From IMG/VR virus record IMGVR_UViG_3300044846_000973, positions 1 to 32,195 of that record: DNA of 32,195 nucleotides; one strand, written 5' to 3'. Made by a program: the position numbers and the translations under genes. How positions within the stretch are numbered: the stretch's first letter is position 1; each line of letters begins with the position of its first letter. Origin of the DNA: a virus. The notes under the pieces are model-generated. The model was not told where the DNA came from. It saw nothing but the letters and a program-made list of their open reading frames with translations, and made no database searches. Shown one piece after another: positions 21,281-27,465 of this stretch.

Positions 21281-21382
21281 ATGAGAGATTTAAGAGGTCG
21301 GAGCCTTGAATCTTTCATAGGTGAAATTCACCCAAGGCCCATCGACTCCGACACGATAGGGCCTTTTTTATTTTACTTATGA
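21281..21382 (+). CDS. Possible 33-residue leader peptide
   Basis: An open frame starts with ATG at about the predicted transcript start, runs through the structured leader (MRDLRGRSLESFIGEI, then PRPIDSDTIGPFLFYL) and ends with a TGA that overlaps the ATG of the replisome organizer (21379). It may be a leader peptide controlling the RNA fold, a real small protein, or simply an open frame in a structured RNA. The tight overlap with the next start is suggestive, but the strong base pairing argues for RNA-level function. Confidence 0.3.
   Translation: MRDLRGRSLESFIGEIHPRPIDSDTIGPFLFYL
21297..21369 (+). ncRNA. Candidate structured RNA / attenuator with terminator
   Basis: GTCGGAG (21297-21303) can pair with CTCCGAC (21346-21352) and the adjacent CCTTG (21304-21308) with CAAGG (21333-21337). 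Inside lies a GGTG/CACC hairpin (21320-21323 with 21329-21332). A terminator-like stem, AGGCCCATCG (21335-21344) with CGAT-A-GGGCCT (21354-21364), is followed by six T residues. Its 9-nt loop holds the CTCCGAC that the upstream arm can pair with, so the two folds compete or form a pseudoknot. A promoter lies just upstream and the replisome organizer just downstream. I do not recognise a known class. Confidence 0.6.
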
Positions 21383-21978
21383 GCGGATGGATTAAGGTAC
21401 ACAGGCAATTATCAAACCATTGGATTTGGGATAAACCCGAATATTTAAAATGGTGGTTGGACATTTTAATGCAAGCCAACATCGAACCAAAGAAGGTTTT
21501 AATTAAAAACCAGCTTATAGAAATCAACCGAGGAGAGGTTGTTTATTCTTATGAAACCTGGGCAAATAGATGGAAAATTAACAAATCTAAAGTTTTAAGG
21601 TTTTTAAAAATGCTGGAGAAAGATTCAATGATTGTGTTAAAAAGCGAAACGGTTACGACACGGATAACTATCTGTAAATATGACACTTACCAAGGTGAGC
21701 GAAACGATAGTGAAACGCAAGTGAAACGCACACGAAACGCAAGTGAAACGCAAGTGAAACCAACTAAAGAAGTAAAAGAATTAGAGAAGGAAATAAGTAA
21801 AGAAATGTTTATCTCTTTGGATGAGATTACGCAAGAGATGGCAAAGGAAAAGCCAATGCAAAGACCTTACTTTTTAAGGATGCAAGAAATACACGGAATA
21901 AGTGAAAGCCAGGTAAAAGACTATTTCACTAAATGGAAAATATTAAAGGAAGGAGAATCAAGGCACAAAAGAAATTGA
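21379..21978 (+). CDS. Replisome organizer (phage replication initiator)
   Basis: The product has 199 residues. The N-terminal domain, SGWIKVHRQLSNHWIWDKPE followed by YLKWWLDILMQANIEPKKV and ..RGEVVYSYETWANRWKINKSKVLRFLKMLEKDSMI, is the winged-helix domain of phage replisome organizers. The centre (about 108-127) is a polar Thr/Lys/Glu linker encoded by 11-bp DNA repeats. The C-terminal part (YFLRMQEIHGISESQVKDYFTKWKILKEG) resembles DnaD-type ends that bind the helicase or its loader. Origin repeats inside the initiator gene are also found in lambda O. Expression is likely controlled by the leader RNA upstream. Confidence 0.82.
   Translation: MSGWIKVHRQLSNHWIWDKPEYLKWWLDILMQANIEPKKVLIKNQLIEINRGEVVYSYETWANRWKINKSKVLRFLKMLEKDSMIVLKSETVTTRITICKYDTYQGERNDSETQVKRTRNASETQVKPTKEVKELEKEISKEMFISLDEITQEMAKEKPMQRPYFLRMQEIHGISESQVKDYFTKWKILKEGESRHKRN
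21695..21764 (+). repeat. Tandem 11-bp iterons, candidate replication origin
   Basis: Five consecutive 11-bp units start at 21710, 21721, 21732, 21743 and 21754: GTGAAACGCAA, GTGAAACGCAC, ACGAAACGCAA, GTGAAACGCAA and GTGAAACCAAC. A diverged unit (GTGAGCGAAACGATA) precedes them at 21695. Because 11 is not a multiple of three, neighbouring units are read in different frames, so the similarity is kept at the DNA level. Sites about one helical turn apart inside the initiator gene are expected of an origin. Confidence 0.7.
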
Positions 21979-22025
21979 GCCTCCTAAATACGCTAAATCA
22001 ACAATAGAGGATAACTGGTGGTAAG

Positions 22026-22325
22026 ATGAAAGAGATACAAGAATTAAACAACCTAAATAGAAATGTTTGGGGATTGATTGTACAAGCTCAGCAAACTAAG
22101 AATTGGGCATTAATGGAAGTAAACCTAAAAAGGTTGTACGCTCTACAAAAAAAGTACGTCAATATTATAAATTTACAAGATTATGAGATTAAAGGTACTA
22201 AATTAGCATTGCAAGAAGAGGCAAGGCAAAACAGGATATTTGAAAGGCAATGGTTTACAGACCTAGCCAAGAAACAAGGCAAATACAACGAACTTAAAAC
22301 GGAAATAGATAAATACTTTTTTTAA
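22026..22325 (+). CDS. Hypothetical helical protein next to helicase
   Basis: The product has 99 residues, almost entirely helical with coiled-coil character (NLNRNVWGLIVQAQQTKNWA, then LKRLYALQKKYVNIINLQDY and QNRIFERQWFTDLAKKQG). Its stop overlaps the helicase start by one base. From position it might be a helicase loader or partner, but no domain was recognised. Confidence 0.65.
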   Translation: MKEIQELNNLNRNVWGLIVQAQQTKNWALMEVNLKRLYALQKKYVNIINLQDYEIKGTKLALQEEARQNRIFERQWFTDLAKKQGKYNELKTEIDKYFF

Positions 22326-23374
22326 TGAAAAAACATAACAAAGAGTTCGACCTAGATTTTTGCGAGGCATCTATTAAGACATTTGCTGGCCAACGCGAGT
22401 CAATGCTAAACAATTTCCGTAAAGGCAAAGAGGCTGGAAGTAAAACCTATGTAAGGGATATCGACCAAGTAACCAGTGGAGGACTGCAAAATAAGATGTG
22501 GTCTTGGAAGGCTGGAGAGTTTAACTTGTGGACGGGTTACAACAACGAAGGTAAATCGCAATTTCTTATTTTTCTTTGCGTCTTAAAGGCAATAAATGAG
22601 GGTTGGAAGTTTGCGTTTTTCTCTCCTGAAAATTATCCTCCTGACGAGTTTTTTGATGACATAATACACACGATAACTGGCAAGAGTACCGACCGAGCTT
22701 ACAAGAATTTTGACCTTAGCGAAGAGGAATATTTAAACGCTTTTGATTTGGTAAAGGATAATTTCTTTTTTGTTTACCCTGAAAAAAACGGAGTTCCTGA
22801 CTTTAGGATAGAACAGATTGAAAGTGTCTTTGAGTTTCTAGTTTGGGAGAGAGGAGTTAACGCGGTAATTGTTGACCCGTACATAAAAATTCGTCATGAG
22901 ATGTCCCCAGGAGAGCAAGAGCATTTGTACGCCTCGCGCTTTATGATGGATAGAATTAATTTTACCCGAAAGAATAATGTGAGCTACCATTTGGTAATGC
23001 ACCAAACCACGCCACGAAAAGAGAAAGACGGCAATTATCCGCCTCCAAGTCTCTATCAAATAAAGGGGGGGGGTACCTTTGCAGATTCGACCGACAATAC
23101 AATAAGCGTTTGGAGACCTAATAGAGCAACCGACCCTAACGATACAACGGTAATAATTAAGACGGATAAGATTAAGAAACAAAAGCTGGTTGGAATACCT
23201 TTCGAGATTACAATTGATTTTAACAGAAAGCGCAACCGTTACATTGGTAAAGATGGATTCGATTACTTTGCAAACGCAAATGTTAAAAGCCATCAATTCC
23301 CAGGAGTAGAAAAGTTTCCCAATTTGGGAACAAATAATTTTGACTTTGAAACAGAAACTAAATCACCATTTTAA
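22325..23374 (+). CDS. DnaB/RecA-type replicative helicase ATPase
   Basis: The product has 349 residues and lacks a primase or large N-terminal domain. The motor core is clear: LWTGYNNEGKSQF (Walker A, G71-S78), FAFFSPENYPPDEF (the SxE segment of DnaB-like motors), VNAVIVDPYIKI (Walker B), LVMHQTT (sensor-like His and Gln) and IKGGGTFADSTDNTISVWRPN near the C terminus. It resembles the C-terminal domain of T7 gp4 or Twinkle. It should unwind DNA at the fork set up by the initiator at 21379. A run of nine G residues lies in the KGGGTF codons (23065-23073). Confidence 0.85.
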   Translation: MKKHNKEFDLDFCEASIKTFAGQRESMLNNFRKGKEAGSKTYVRDIDQVTSGGLQNKMWSWKAGEFNLWTGYNNEGKSQFLIFLCVLKAINEGWKFAFFSPENYPPDEFFDDIIHTITGKSTDRAYKNFDLSEEEYLNAFDLVKDNFFFVYPEKNGVPDFRIEQIESVFEFLVWERGVNAVIVDPYIKIRHEMSPGEQEHLYASRFMMDRINFTRKNNVSYHLVMHQTTPRKEKDGNYPPPSLYQIKGGGTFADSTDNTISVWRPNRATDPNDTTVIIKTDKIKKQKLVGIPFEITIDFNRKRNRYIGKDGFDYFANANVKSHQFPGVEKFPNLGTNNFDFETETKSPF

Positions 23375-23375
23375 T

Positions 23376-24167
23376 ATGAGACACGGCTCACTATTTAGCG
23401 GAATTGGAGGTTTCGATTTAGCATCGGAATGGATGGGATGGGAAAACGTATTCCATTGCGAATGGAATGAATTTGGACAAAAAGTTTTAAAATATTACTG
23501 GCCTAAAGCAATAACTTACAATGATATCACCAAGACAGATTTCTCTATTCACAGAGGAACAATTGACATCCTTACAGGTGGATTCCCTTGCCAGCCATAC
23601 TCATCCGCAGGAAAGAGACTTGGAAAAGAAGACGAGCGCCATTTATGGCCCGAAATGCTTAGAGCAATTCGAGAGATTCAACCGAGCTACGTCGTGGGCG
23701 AAAACGTTCGCGGCCTTACTAATTGGAATGGAGGGTTGGTATTCGACGAGGTGCAGGCTGACTTGGAAGCTGAAGGCTACGAAGTTACACCGTTTTTACT
23801 TCCAGCTTGTGCCGTTAATGCACCGCACAAAAGAGACAGAATTTGGTTTGTGGCCTACTCCATGTGCAAGGGATACACAAGGCCCACAAGCACAAGAATT
23901 GAAGAGGATAAGGGGAGAGAATTATACAATGAAAATAGAAAGCATACCTGGAAGAATAAGAAAAATAACTGGTGTAATTGGCCAAATCAACCCTATGTTT
24001 TATTGCGAGATAATGGGTTTCCCGGAAGATTGGACAATCAAACCTTTTCTTCAATCAGAAGAGAATCAATCAAAGCAGGAGGAAACGCAATAGTGCCTCA
24101 AGTAGTACATCAAATATTTAAAGCAATTGAGCAGTACAACGAACTAGATAAACAGCTGACAATATGA
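23376..24167 (+). CDS. dcm: DNA cytosine-5 methyltransferase
   Basis: The product has 263 residues. The catalytic motifs are in the usual order: HGSLFSGIGGFDLA (motif I, SAM binding), GGFPCQPYSSAGKR (motif IV, catalytic C72), VVGENVRGL (motif VI, E109), HKRDRIWFVA (motif VIII) and ESIKAGGNAIVPQV (motif X). The target-recognition region between VIII and X is short. It methylates cytosine in phage DNA, most likely to escape host restriction. ATG at 23376 follows the helicase stop. A second frame inside the gene (23521-24093) also looks protein-like. Confidence 0.93.
   Translation: MRHGSLFSGIGGFDLASEWMGWENVFHCEWNEFGQKVLKYYWPKAITYNDITKTDFSIHRGTIDILTGGFPCQPYSSAGKRLGKEDERHLWPEMLRAIREIQPSYVVGENVRGLTNWNGGLVFDEVQADLEAEGYEVTPFLLPACAVNAPHKRDRIWFVAYSMCKGYTRPTSTRIEEDKGRELYNENRKHTWKNKKNNWCNWPNQPYVLLRDNGFPGRLDNQTFSSIRRESIKAGGNAIVPQVVHQIFKAIEQYNELDKQLTI
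23521..24093 (+). CDS. Possible overprinted gene inside cytosine methyltransferase
   Basis: A +1 frame is open for 190 residues, from an ATG at 23521. Its product starts ISPRQISLFTEEQLTSLQVD and contains CLEQFERFNRATSWAKTFAALLIGMEGWYSTRCRLTWKLKAT (split here for length: ..FERFNRATSWAKTF.., ..MEGWYSTRCRLTWKLK..), then LWPTPCARD and a tail with INPMFYCEIMGFPEDWT. These phrases recall, from memory, proteins seen beside phage cytosine methyltransferases. If real, two proteins are coded by the same DNA over about 570 bp. It may instead be a chance open frame; comparison would decide. Confidence 0.4.
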   Translation: MISPRQISLFTEEQLTSLQVDSLASHTHPQERDLEKKTSAIYGPKCLEQFERFNRATSWAKTFAALLIGMEGWYSTRCRLTWKLKATKLHRFYFQLVPLMHRTKETEFGLWPTPCARDTQGPQAQELKRIRGENYTMKIESIPGRIRKITGVIGQINPMFYCEIMGFPEDWTIKPFLQSEENQSKQEETQ

Positions 24168-24343
24168 AAAGCACCTATTTTTTATCAAACAGAAAGGAAA
24201 AGAAATCGCTTAAGTTGATTAGACAAATACAGATGTTTTGTCAGCGCAAAAACATAGATTTAAACTCAGATATTAAAATTGAAATAAGTGAAGCTATGAA
24301 TTCAGAAACAAAGTTTAACACGATTAAAATAACTATTAACTAA
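24164..24343 (+). CDS. Small basic hypothetical protein
   Basis: The product has 59 residues: KSTYFLSNRKEKKSLKLIRQ, then IQMFCQRKNIDLNSDIKIEI and a short beta end. No domain recognised. The ATGA overlap with the methyltransferase stop supports translation. Confidence 0.6.
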   Translation: MKSTYFLSNRKEKKSLKLIRQIQMFCQRKNIDLNSDIKIEISEAMNSETKFNTIKITIN

Positions 24344-24350
24344 AAAAACC

Positions 24351-24623
24351 ATGAGCAAGATTTACGGCGGAAACGCAAAGATTATTCAGACCAAGTTTGG
24401 CGAAATGACAAAGATTAGCCAAAGCCGTAGCGATTTAGAAAAGCTATTGGCATACCTAAACGCAAACGATTCAGAATGGGTAAACCTGGTATTAAAGGAA
24501 AAGCAAGAGAAAGTAGAAGGCAAGCCAACACATTATTTGGAGGTTGACGACTGGAAGCCAGTACAAGTGGCAAACAAGCCATTAGAGAAACGAATTGACG
24601 AAACCGATACTTTACCTTTCTAA
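24351..24623 (+). CDS. Small protein with SSB-like acidic tail
   Basis: The product has 90 residues. The body (KIYGGNAKIIQTKFGEMTKI, then LEKLLAYLNANDSEWVNLVL) is beta/alpha, and the protein ends in RIDETDTLPF, resembling the acidic D..PF tail by which single-strand binding proteins recruit partners. It is shorter than a standard SSB OB fold (about 110 residues), so it may be a reduced SSB or an SSB-partner mimic. It is encoded among replication genes, directly before a membrane peptide. Confidence 0.6.
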   Translation: MSKIYGGNAKIIQTKFGEMTKISQSRSDLEKLLAYLNANDSEWVNLVLKEKQEKVEGKPTHYLEVDDWKPVQVANKPLEKRIDETDTLPF

Positions 24624-24772
24624 TGAAAAAAAATGATTTGTACGCAATCTTTGTGGCGCTTGTAGGGATTACCCTACTGGCGTTGCTAAAGGTTTCTAGT
24701 TTGCTGCTTTTTGTAGTGGCTTTGGCTTTGTGGACTTTGGCTTGGTCTTGGATTTACAAAAAATGTAAATGA
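24623..24772 (+). CDS. Small two-span membrane protein
   Basis: The product has 49 residues with two hydrophobic segments (YAIFVALVGITLLALL and SSLLLFVVALALWTLAWSW) and short charged ends (MKKND, YKKCK). Function unknown; candidates include early inhibitors at the membrane or an accessory lysis factor. Start and stop overlap both neighbours (TAATG, ATGA). Confidence 0.6.
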   Translation: MKKNDLYAIFVALVGITLLALLKVSSLLLFVVALALWTLAWSWIYKKCK

Positions 24773-25110
24773 TACAATTTAAATTAAACGAGAAACCACT
24801 AAGCGTTAATGAAGCCTGGCAAGGCAAACGCTTTAAGACCGAAGAGTATAAGAATTACGAGCGGACGATAATGTTTATGTTGCCAAAAGCCGAAATTGAC
24901 CCAAACCAAATGTTGAGGATTGAGTTTTTCTTTGGCTTTAGCAACAAGGCTAGTGATTTAGACAACCCAGTTAAGTTGCTTATTGATATCGCGCAAAAGA
25001 AATACGGCTTTAACGATAAAAACGTGTTTGAGTTAAATGTTCGTAAATGCTTGGTTAAAAAGGGCGAGGAGTTTATACAGATGGGGATTTATAATTTATT
25101 GCCGTTTTAA
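24769..25110 (+). CDS. rusA: RusA-family Holliday junction resolvase
   Basis: The product has 113 residues, the normal size for RusA. It begins with the ..FKLNEKPLSVNEAW.. segment and carries the catalytic acidic cluster SDLDNPVKLLID (D63, D65, K69) with a further Asp in YGFNDKNV (D83), corresponding to D70, D72, K76 and D91 of E. coli RusA. It cuts branched DNA so that replication and recombination intermediates can be packaged. It overlaps the membrane protein gene by 4 nt. Confidence 0.88.
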   Translation: MIQFKLNEKPLSVNEAWQGKRFKTEEYKNYERTIMFMLPKAEIDPNQMLRIEFFFGFSNKASDLDNPVKLLIDIAQKKYGFNDKNVFELNVRKCLVKKGEEFIQMGIYNLLPF

Positions 25111-25130
25111 ACAAAAATGTTGTTTATTAC

Positions 25131-25158
25131 TTGTATTATAATCCTAATCTTATATTTG
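25131..25158 (+). promoter_or_regulatory. Promoter before XRE regulator
   Basis: TTG (25131-25133), a 17-bp spacer and TATATTTG (25151-25158) give a full match to the Bacteroidota pattern, and 16 nt then separate the -7 box from the ATG at 25175, the same distance as at the late promoters. The bases in between differ from the late unit, so this is probably an ordinary host-sigma promoter. Confidence 0.8.
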
Positions 25159-25174
25159 CCTAAAGATTAAACAA

Positions 25175-25393
25175 ATGAGCATTTACGAAGGGTTACTCAT
25201 ACGAAAGGCACGAAAAGCCGCTGGTTATACGCAAGAGCAGTTGTCCGAGAAAATCGGACTGTCCTTGGCTCCAATTAACCAGGTCGAAAATGGTTGGGAA
25301 AGCATAAGCCTAAACAGATTGAGGCAAATTTGCGAGGAGATTGGCTTAGAGGTCATAATTAGACGAAAAGATGCCGAGAATCCAGCCAACTAA
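25175..25393 (+). CDS. XRE/Cro-type transcription regulator
   Basis: The product has 72 residues, a single helix-turn-helix domain: LLIRKARKAAGYTQEQLSEK then IGLSLAPINQVENGWESISL and NRLRQICEEIGLEVII. This is the classic XRE layout. It has no ligand or cleavage domain, so it is Cro-like rather than CI-like. It has its own promoter and lies next to the early-late boundary, fitting a switch role. It overlaps the next gene by 23 nt. Confidence 0.85.
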   Translation: MSIYEGLLIRKARKAAGYTQEQLSEKIGLSLAPINQVENGWESISLNRLRQICEEIGLEVIIRRKDAENPAN

Positions 25394-25619
25394 AACCGAT
25401 TATTCGTTGGAGATTCGTTACCGACTACGAGACGGACAATGGTCGCCTTGGTCAAATAAAGGTAAAGGCAAGTTTGAGACAATCGAGCTTGTACAAAGGC
25501 AAATTAGAACGCTGGCGGCATCTTATCAACTTAGAGAGAAAGAGGTACGATTTGAATGGAACGGAGTACTTTGCGACTTTGCTGGTAATAAGACTGGCGA
25601 AGTCATTACACTTAAATAG
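25371..25619 (+). CDS. Hypothetical protein
   Basis: The product has 82 residues: a beta-rich domain with YSLEIRYRLRDGQWSPWSNK and FETIELVQRQIRTLAASYQL, ending RFEWNGVLCDFAGN. No family recognised. It is co-transcribed with the XRE gene, which it overlaps, and is followed by a terminator. Confidence 0.65.
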   Translation: MPRIQPTKTDYSLEIRYRLRDGQWSPWSNKGKGKFETIELVQRQIRTLAASYQLREKEVRFEWNGVLCDFAGNKTGEVITLK

Positions 25620-25648
25620 TTAGTTTTGGGTTTGTGTTAACTGGAAAG

Positions 25649-25675
25649 CCTTGCTCAATCGGGCAAGGTTTTTTT
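25649..25675 (+). terminator. Rho-independent terminator before packaging genes
   Basis: CCTTGCTC (25649-25656), an AATC loop and GGGCAAGG (25661-25668) form an 8-bp stem (one T-G pair) followed by seven T residues. It separates the regulator transcript from the terminase operon. Confidence 0.9.
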
Positions 25676-25678
25676 ACT

Positions 25679-25686
25679 TAAATTTG
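25679..25686 (+). promoter_or_regulatory. Probable promoter -7 box for terminase operon
   Basis: TAAATTTG matches the TAnnTTTG consensus and sits only 5 nt before the ATG at 25692, just after the terminator. If it is used, transcription would start at or next to the ATG and the message would be almost leaderless. No good -33 element is visible, as the upstream sequence is the terminator stem. Confidence 0.45.
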
Positions 25687-25691
25687 TGATT

Positions 25692-26138
25692 ATGAAACCG
25701 AGCTTACATTGGAAACACGAAGACAAGAAAAAAGCTTTTGAGCATATCATTAGCGAAATATGCCTTGGAAAAAGTTTGCGTTCAACAATTGAGGCAGATT
25801 CTAAAAACTTACCAGCGGTTAAAACTTTTTTAGATTGGATATCTGAAAATGAGGAAATGCGTAACCAATACGCGAAGGCAATGACTGTTAGAGCGGAGTT
25901 AAAGTTTGAAAGCATTGAGCAAGACTATTCAGAGCCTCCACAAAGAGATGCGGAAACTGGAAAGATAGACCCAGGATGGGTAAGCTTGCAAAGATTAAAG
26001 ATAGACGCAAAGAAATGGGAGTTGTCTAAGCTAATGCCTAAGAAGTACGGCGACAAGCAAGAAACAACCCATATTTTGGAAACGCCAATATTTACAGGAA
26101 TCGACCTAAATGTTCCAAAAGACAACGGCGCAAGCTAA
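25692..26138 (+). CDS. Terminase small subunit
   Basis: The product has 148 residues. An N-terminal helix-turn-helix-like DNA-binding part (KKKAFEHIISEICLGKSLRS, then KTFLDWISENEEMRNQYAKA) precedes a central helical region and a C-terminal segment (LQRLKIDAKKWELSKLMPKKYGDK) that is characteristic of small terminases. It recognises the packaging site and recruits the large subunit, whose gene overlaps by 29 nt. ATG at 25692 is taken as the start; a GTG at 25686 is also in frame. Confidence 0.85.
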   Translation: MKPSLHWKHEDKKKAFEHIISEICLGKSLRSTIEADSKNLPAVKTFLDWISENEEMRNQYAKAMTVRAELKFESIEQDYSEPPQRDAETGKIDPGWVSLQRLKIDAKKWELSKLMPKKYGDKQETTHILETPIFTGIDLNVPKDNGAS

Positions 26139-27279
26139 AATCTCAAAGCTGAGAAAAAGAGTAAGGATTGTACAAGGTGGCACCTCATCGTCCAAAACCT
26201 TTTCGATTTTGCCTTTGCTTATTACTCATGCAATGCAGACTCCCTATACCGAAATTTCGGTTGTGGCTGAATCAATCCCACATTTAAAACGTGGCGCGGT
26301 TAAAGACTTTTTAAATATAATGGTCATGACTGGCAATTATCGAGACGCTCAATTCAATAAGTCAGACCTAAAATATAAGTTTTTAAACGGCTCATTTATT
26401 GAGTTTTTCTCGGCAGACCAACCCGATAAACTTAGAGGAGCAAGAAGGCACGTTTTATTCGTAAACGAGTGCAACAATATCGACTTTGAGTCCTACAATC
26501 AATTATCAATTCGTACAAGGGATTTTATTTATTTAGATTATAATCCAACCCAAGAATTTTGGGTGCATACGGAGCTTATAAAAGACGAAGACTCGGACTT
26601 TGTAATATTGACCTACAAAGACAACGAAGCCTTAGACGCTGCAATTGTAAAGGAAATAGAGAAGGCAAAAGAAAAGGCTAAGACATCTAAGTACTGGGAG
26701 AATTGGTGGAGGGTTTACGGCCTTGGTCAGGTTGGAAGTTTAGACGGTGTTATTTTCTCTAATTGGTCATCAATAGACCAGGTGCCAGCAAACGCCAAGA
26801 TAATTGGCTACGGCATGGACTTTGGATTTACTAACGACCCAACGACATTGGTTGGAGTTTATCAATACGACGATTGTTTAATTGTTGATGAGAAGATTTA
26901 CCGACAAGGGATGCTAAACTCGGACATAATTCGAGAAATGAGCCGATTAGGAATAAATAAAACCGACAAAATATATGCAGACTCGGCCGAACCAAAAAGT
27001 ATTGAGGAAATTTACCGCTCAGGATTTAACATTAAACCAGTCCTAAAAGGAGCAGACTCGATTAAGTTTGGCATACAGATTTTGCAAGAGCATAAGCTAT
27101 TAGTTACCAAAGAAAGTACAAACCTAATAAAGGAATTGCGGTCTTATACTTGGGATAAAGACAAGACTGGTAAAAGCCTAAACAGTCCTATTGACGATTA
27201 TAACCACGCTATTGACGCGTTGAGATATTTGGCAATGATGGAGTTAAAAAAGAAACAAGATTTTAAATTCTCAATATGA
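26110..27279 (+). CDS. terL: Terminase large subunit
   Basis: The product has 389 residues. The ATPase domain has Walker A QGGTSSSKT (G23-T30) and Walker B RHVLFVNECNN with the catalytic acidic residue. The C-terminal RNase H-like nuclease has GMDFGFTNDPT, IYADSAEP and DDYNHAIDALRYLAMM, the usual set of metal-binding acids (Terminase_3 type). It pumps and cuts concatemeric DNA. Large terminases of this type often package by headful, which fits the circularly permuted look of the assembly (inference). Confidence 0.93.
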   Translation: MFQKTTAQAKISKLRKRVRIVQGGTSSSKTFSILPLLITHAMQTPYTEISVVAESIPHLKRGAVKDFLNIMVMTGNYRDAQFNKSDLKYKFLNGSFIEFFSADQPDKLRGARRHVLFVNECNNIDFESYNQLSIRTRDFIYLDYNPTQEFWVHTELIKDEDSDFVILTYKDNEALDAAIVKEIEKAKEKAKTSKYWENWWRVYGLGQVGSLDGVIFSNWSSIDQVPANAKIIGYGMDFGFTNDPTTLVGVYQYDDCLIVDEKIYRQGMLNSDIIREMSRLGINKTDKIYADSAEPKSIEEIYRSGFNIKPVLKGADSIKFGIQILQEHKLLVTKESTNLIKELRSYTWDKDKTGKSLNSPIDDYNHAIDALRYLAMMELKKKQDFKFSI

Positions 27280-27440
27280 CAAAAGAAACAATTGCCTCGC
27301 TTATTTTAATGTTTATCACTTACCTATTAATCGTGTTTGTGACTTTGGATTTTAATCCGCTTACCTGGCATTGGTTAGCTCGAGTGGTTATGGTTGTAAT
27401 TTGGTTTTATGGACTTGCATTTTTAGAAAAAAATAAATAG
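27276..27440 (+). CDS. Small two-span membrane protein
   Basis: The product has 54 residues with two hydrophobic stretches (TIASLILMFITYLLIVFVTL and WLARVVMVVIWFYGLAFL) and a charged end (EKNK). No family recognised. It lies between the terminase and portal genes with an ATGA overlap at its start. Its last bases abut the portal promoter. Confidence 0.6.
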   Translation: MTKETIASLILMFITYLLIVFVTLDFNPLTWHWLARVVMVVIWFYGLAFLEKNK

Positions 27441-27441
27441 G

Positions 27442-27465
27442 TATATTTGTTAAAACGAATATGCT
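27442..27465 (+). promoter_or_regulatory. Late promoter and leader before portal gene
   Basis: TATATTTG (27442-27449) is followed by the leader TTAAAACGAATATGCT and the ATG at 27466, nearly identical to the units before the tail tube and protease genes. No TTG lies at the 17-bp position (TTT instead), so a weak -33 box or a phage-encoded factor is possible. Confidence 0.75.

Noticed and set aside
21320-21337. Resemblance to a cobalamin riboswitch (GGTGAAATTC)
   Set aside because: The rest of the conserved core, notably the CCGCAACTG segment, is missing, and the downstream gene is a replication initiator, not a cobalamin gene.
21695-21764. CRISPR array
   Set aside because: Units are 11 bp, tandem and without spacers, and they lie inside a coding gene; iterons explain them better.
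22838-23296. 152-codon - strand frame inside the helicase gene
   Set aside because: Antisense of conserved helicase motifs, no domain or leader.
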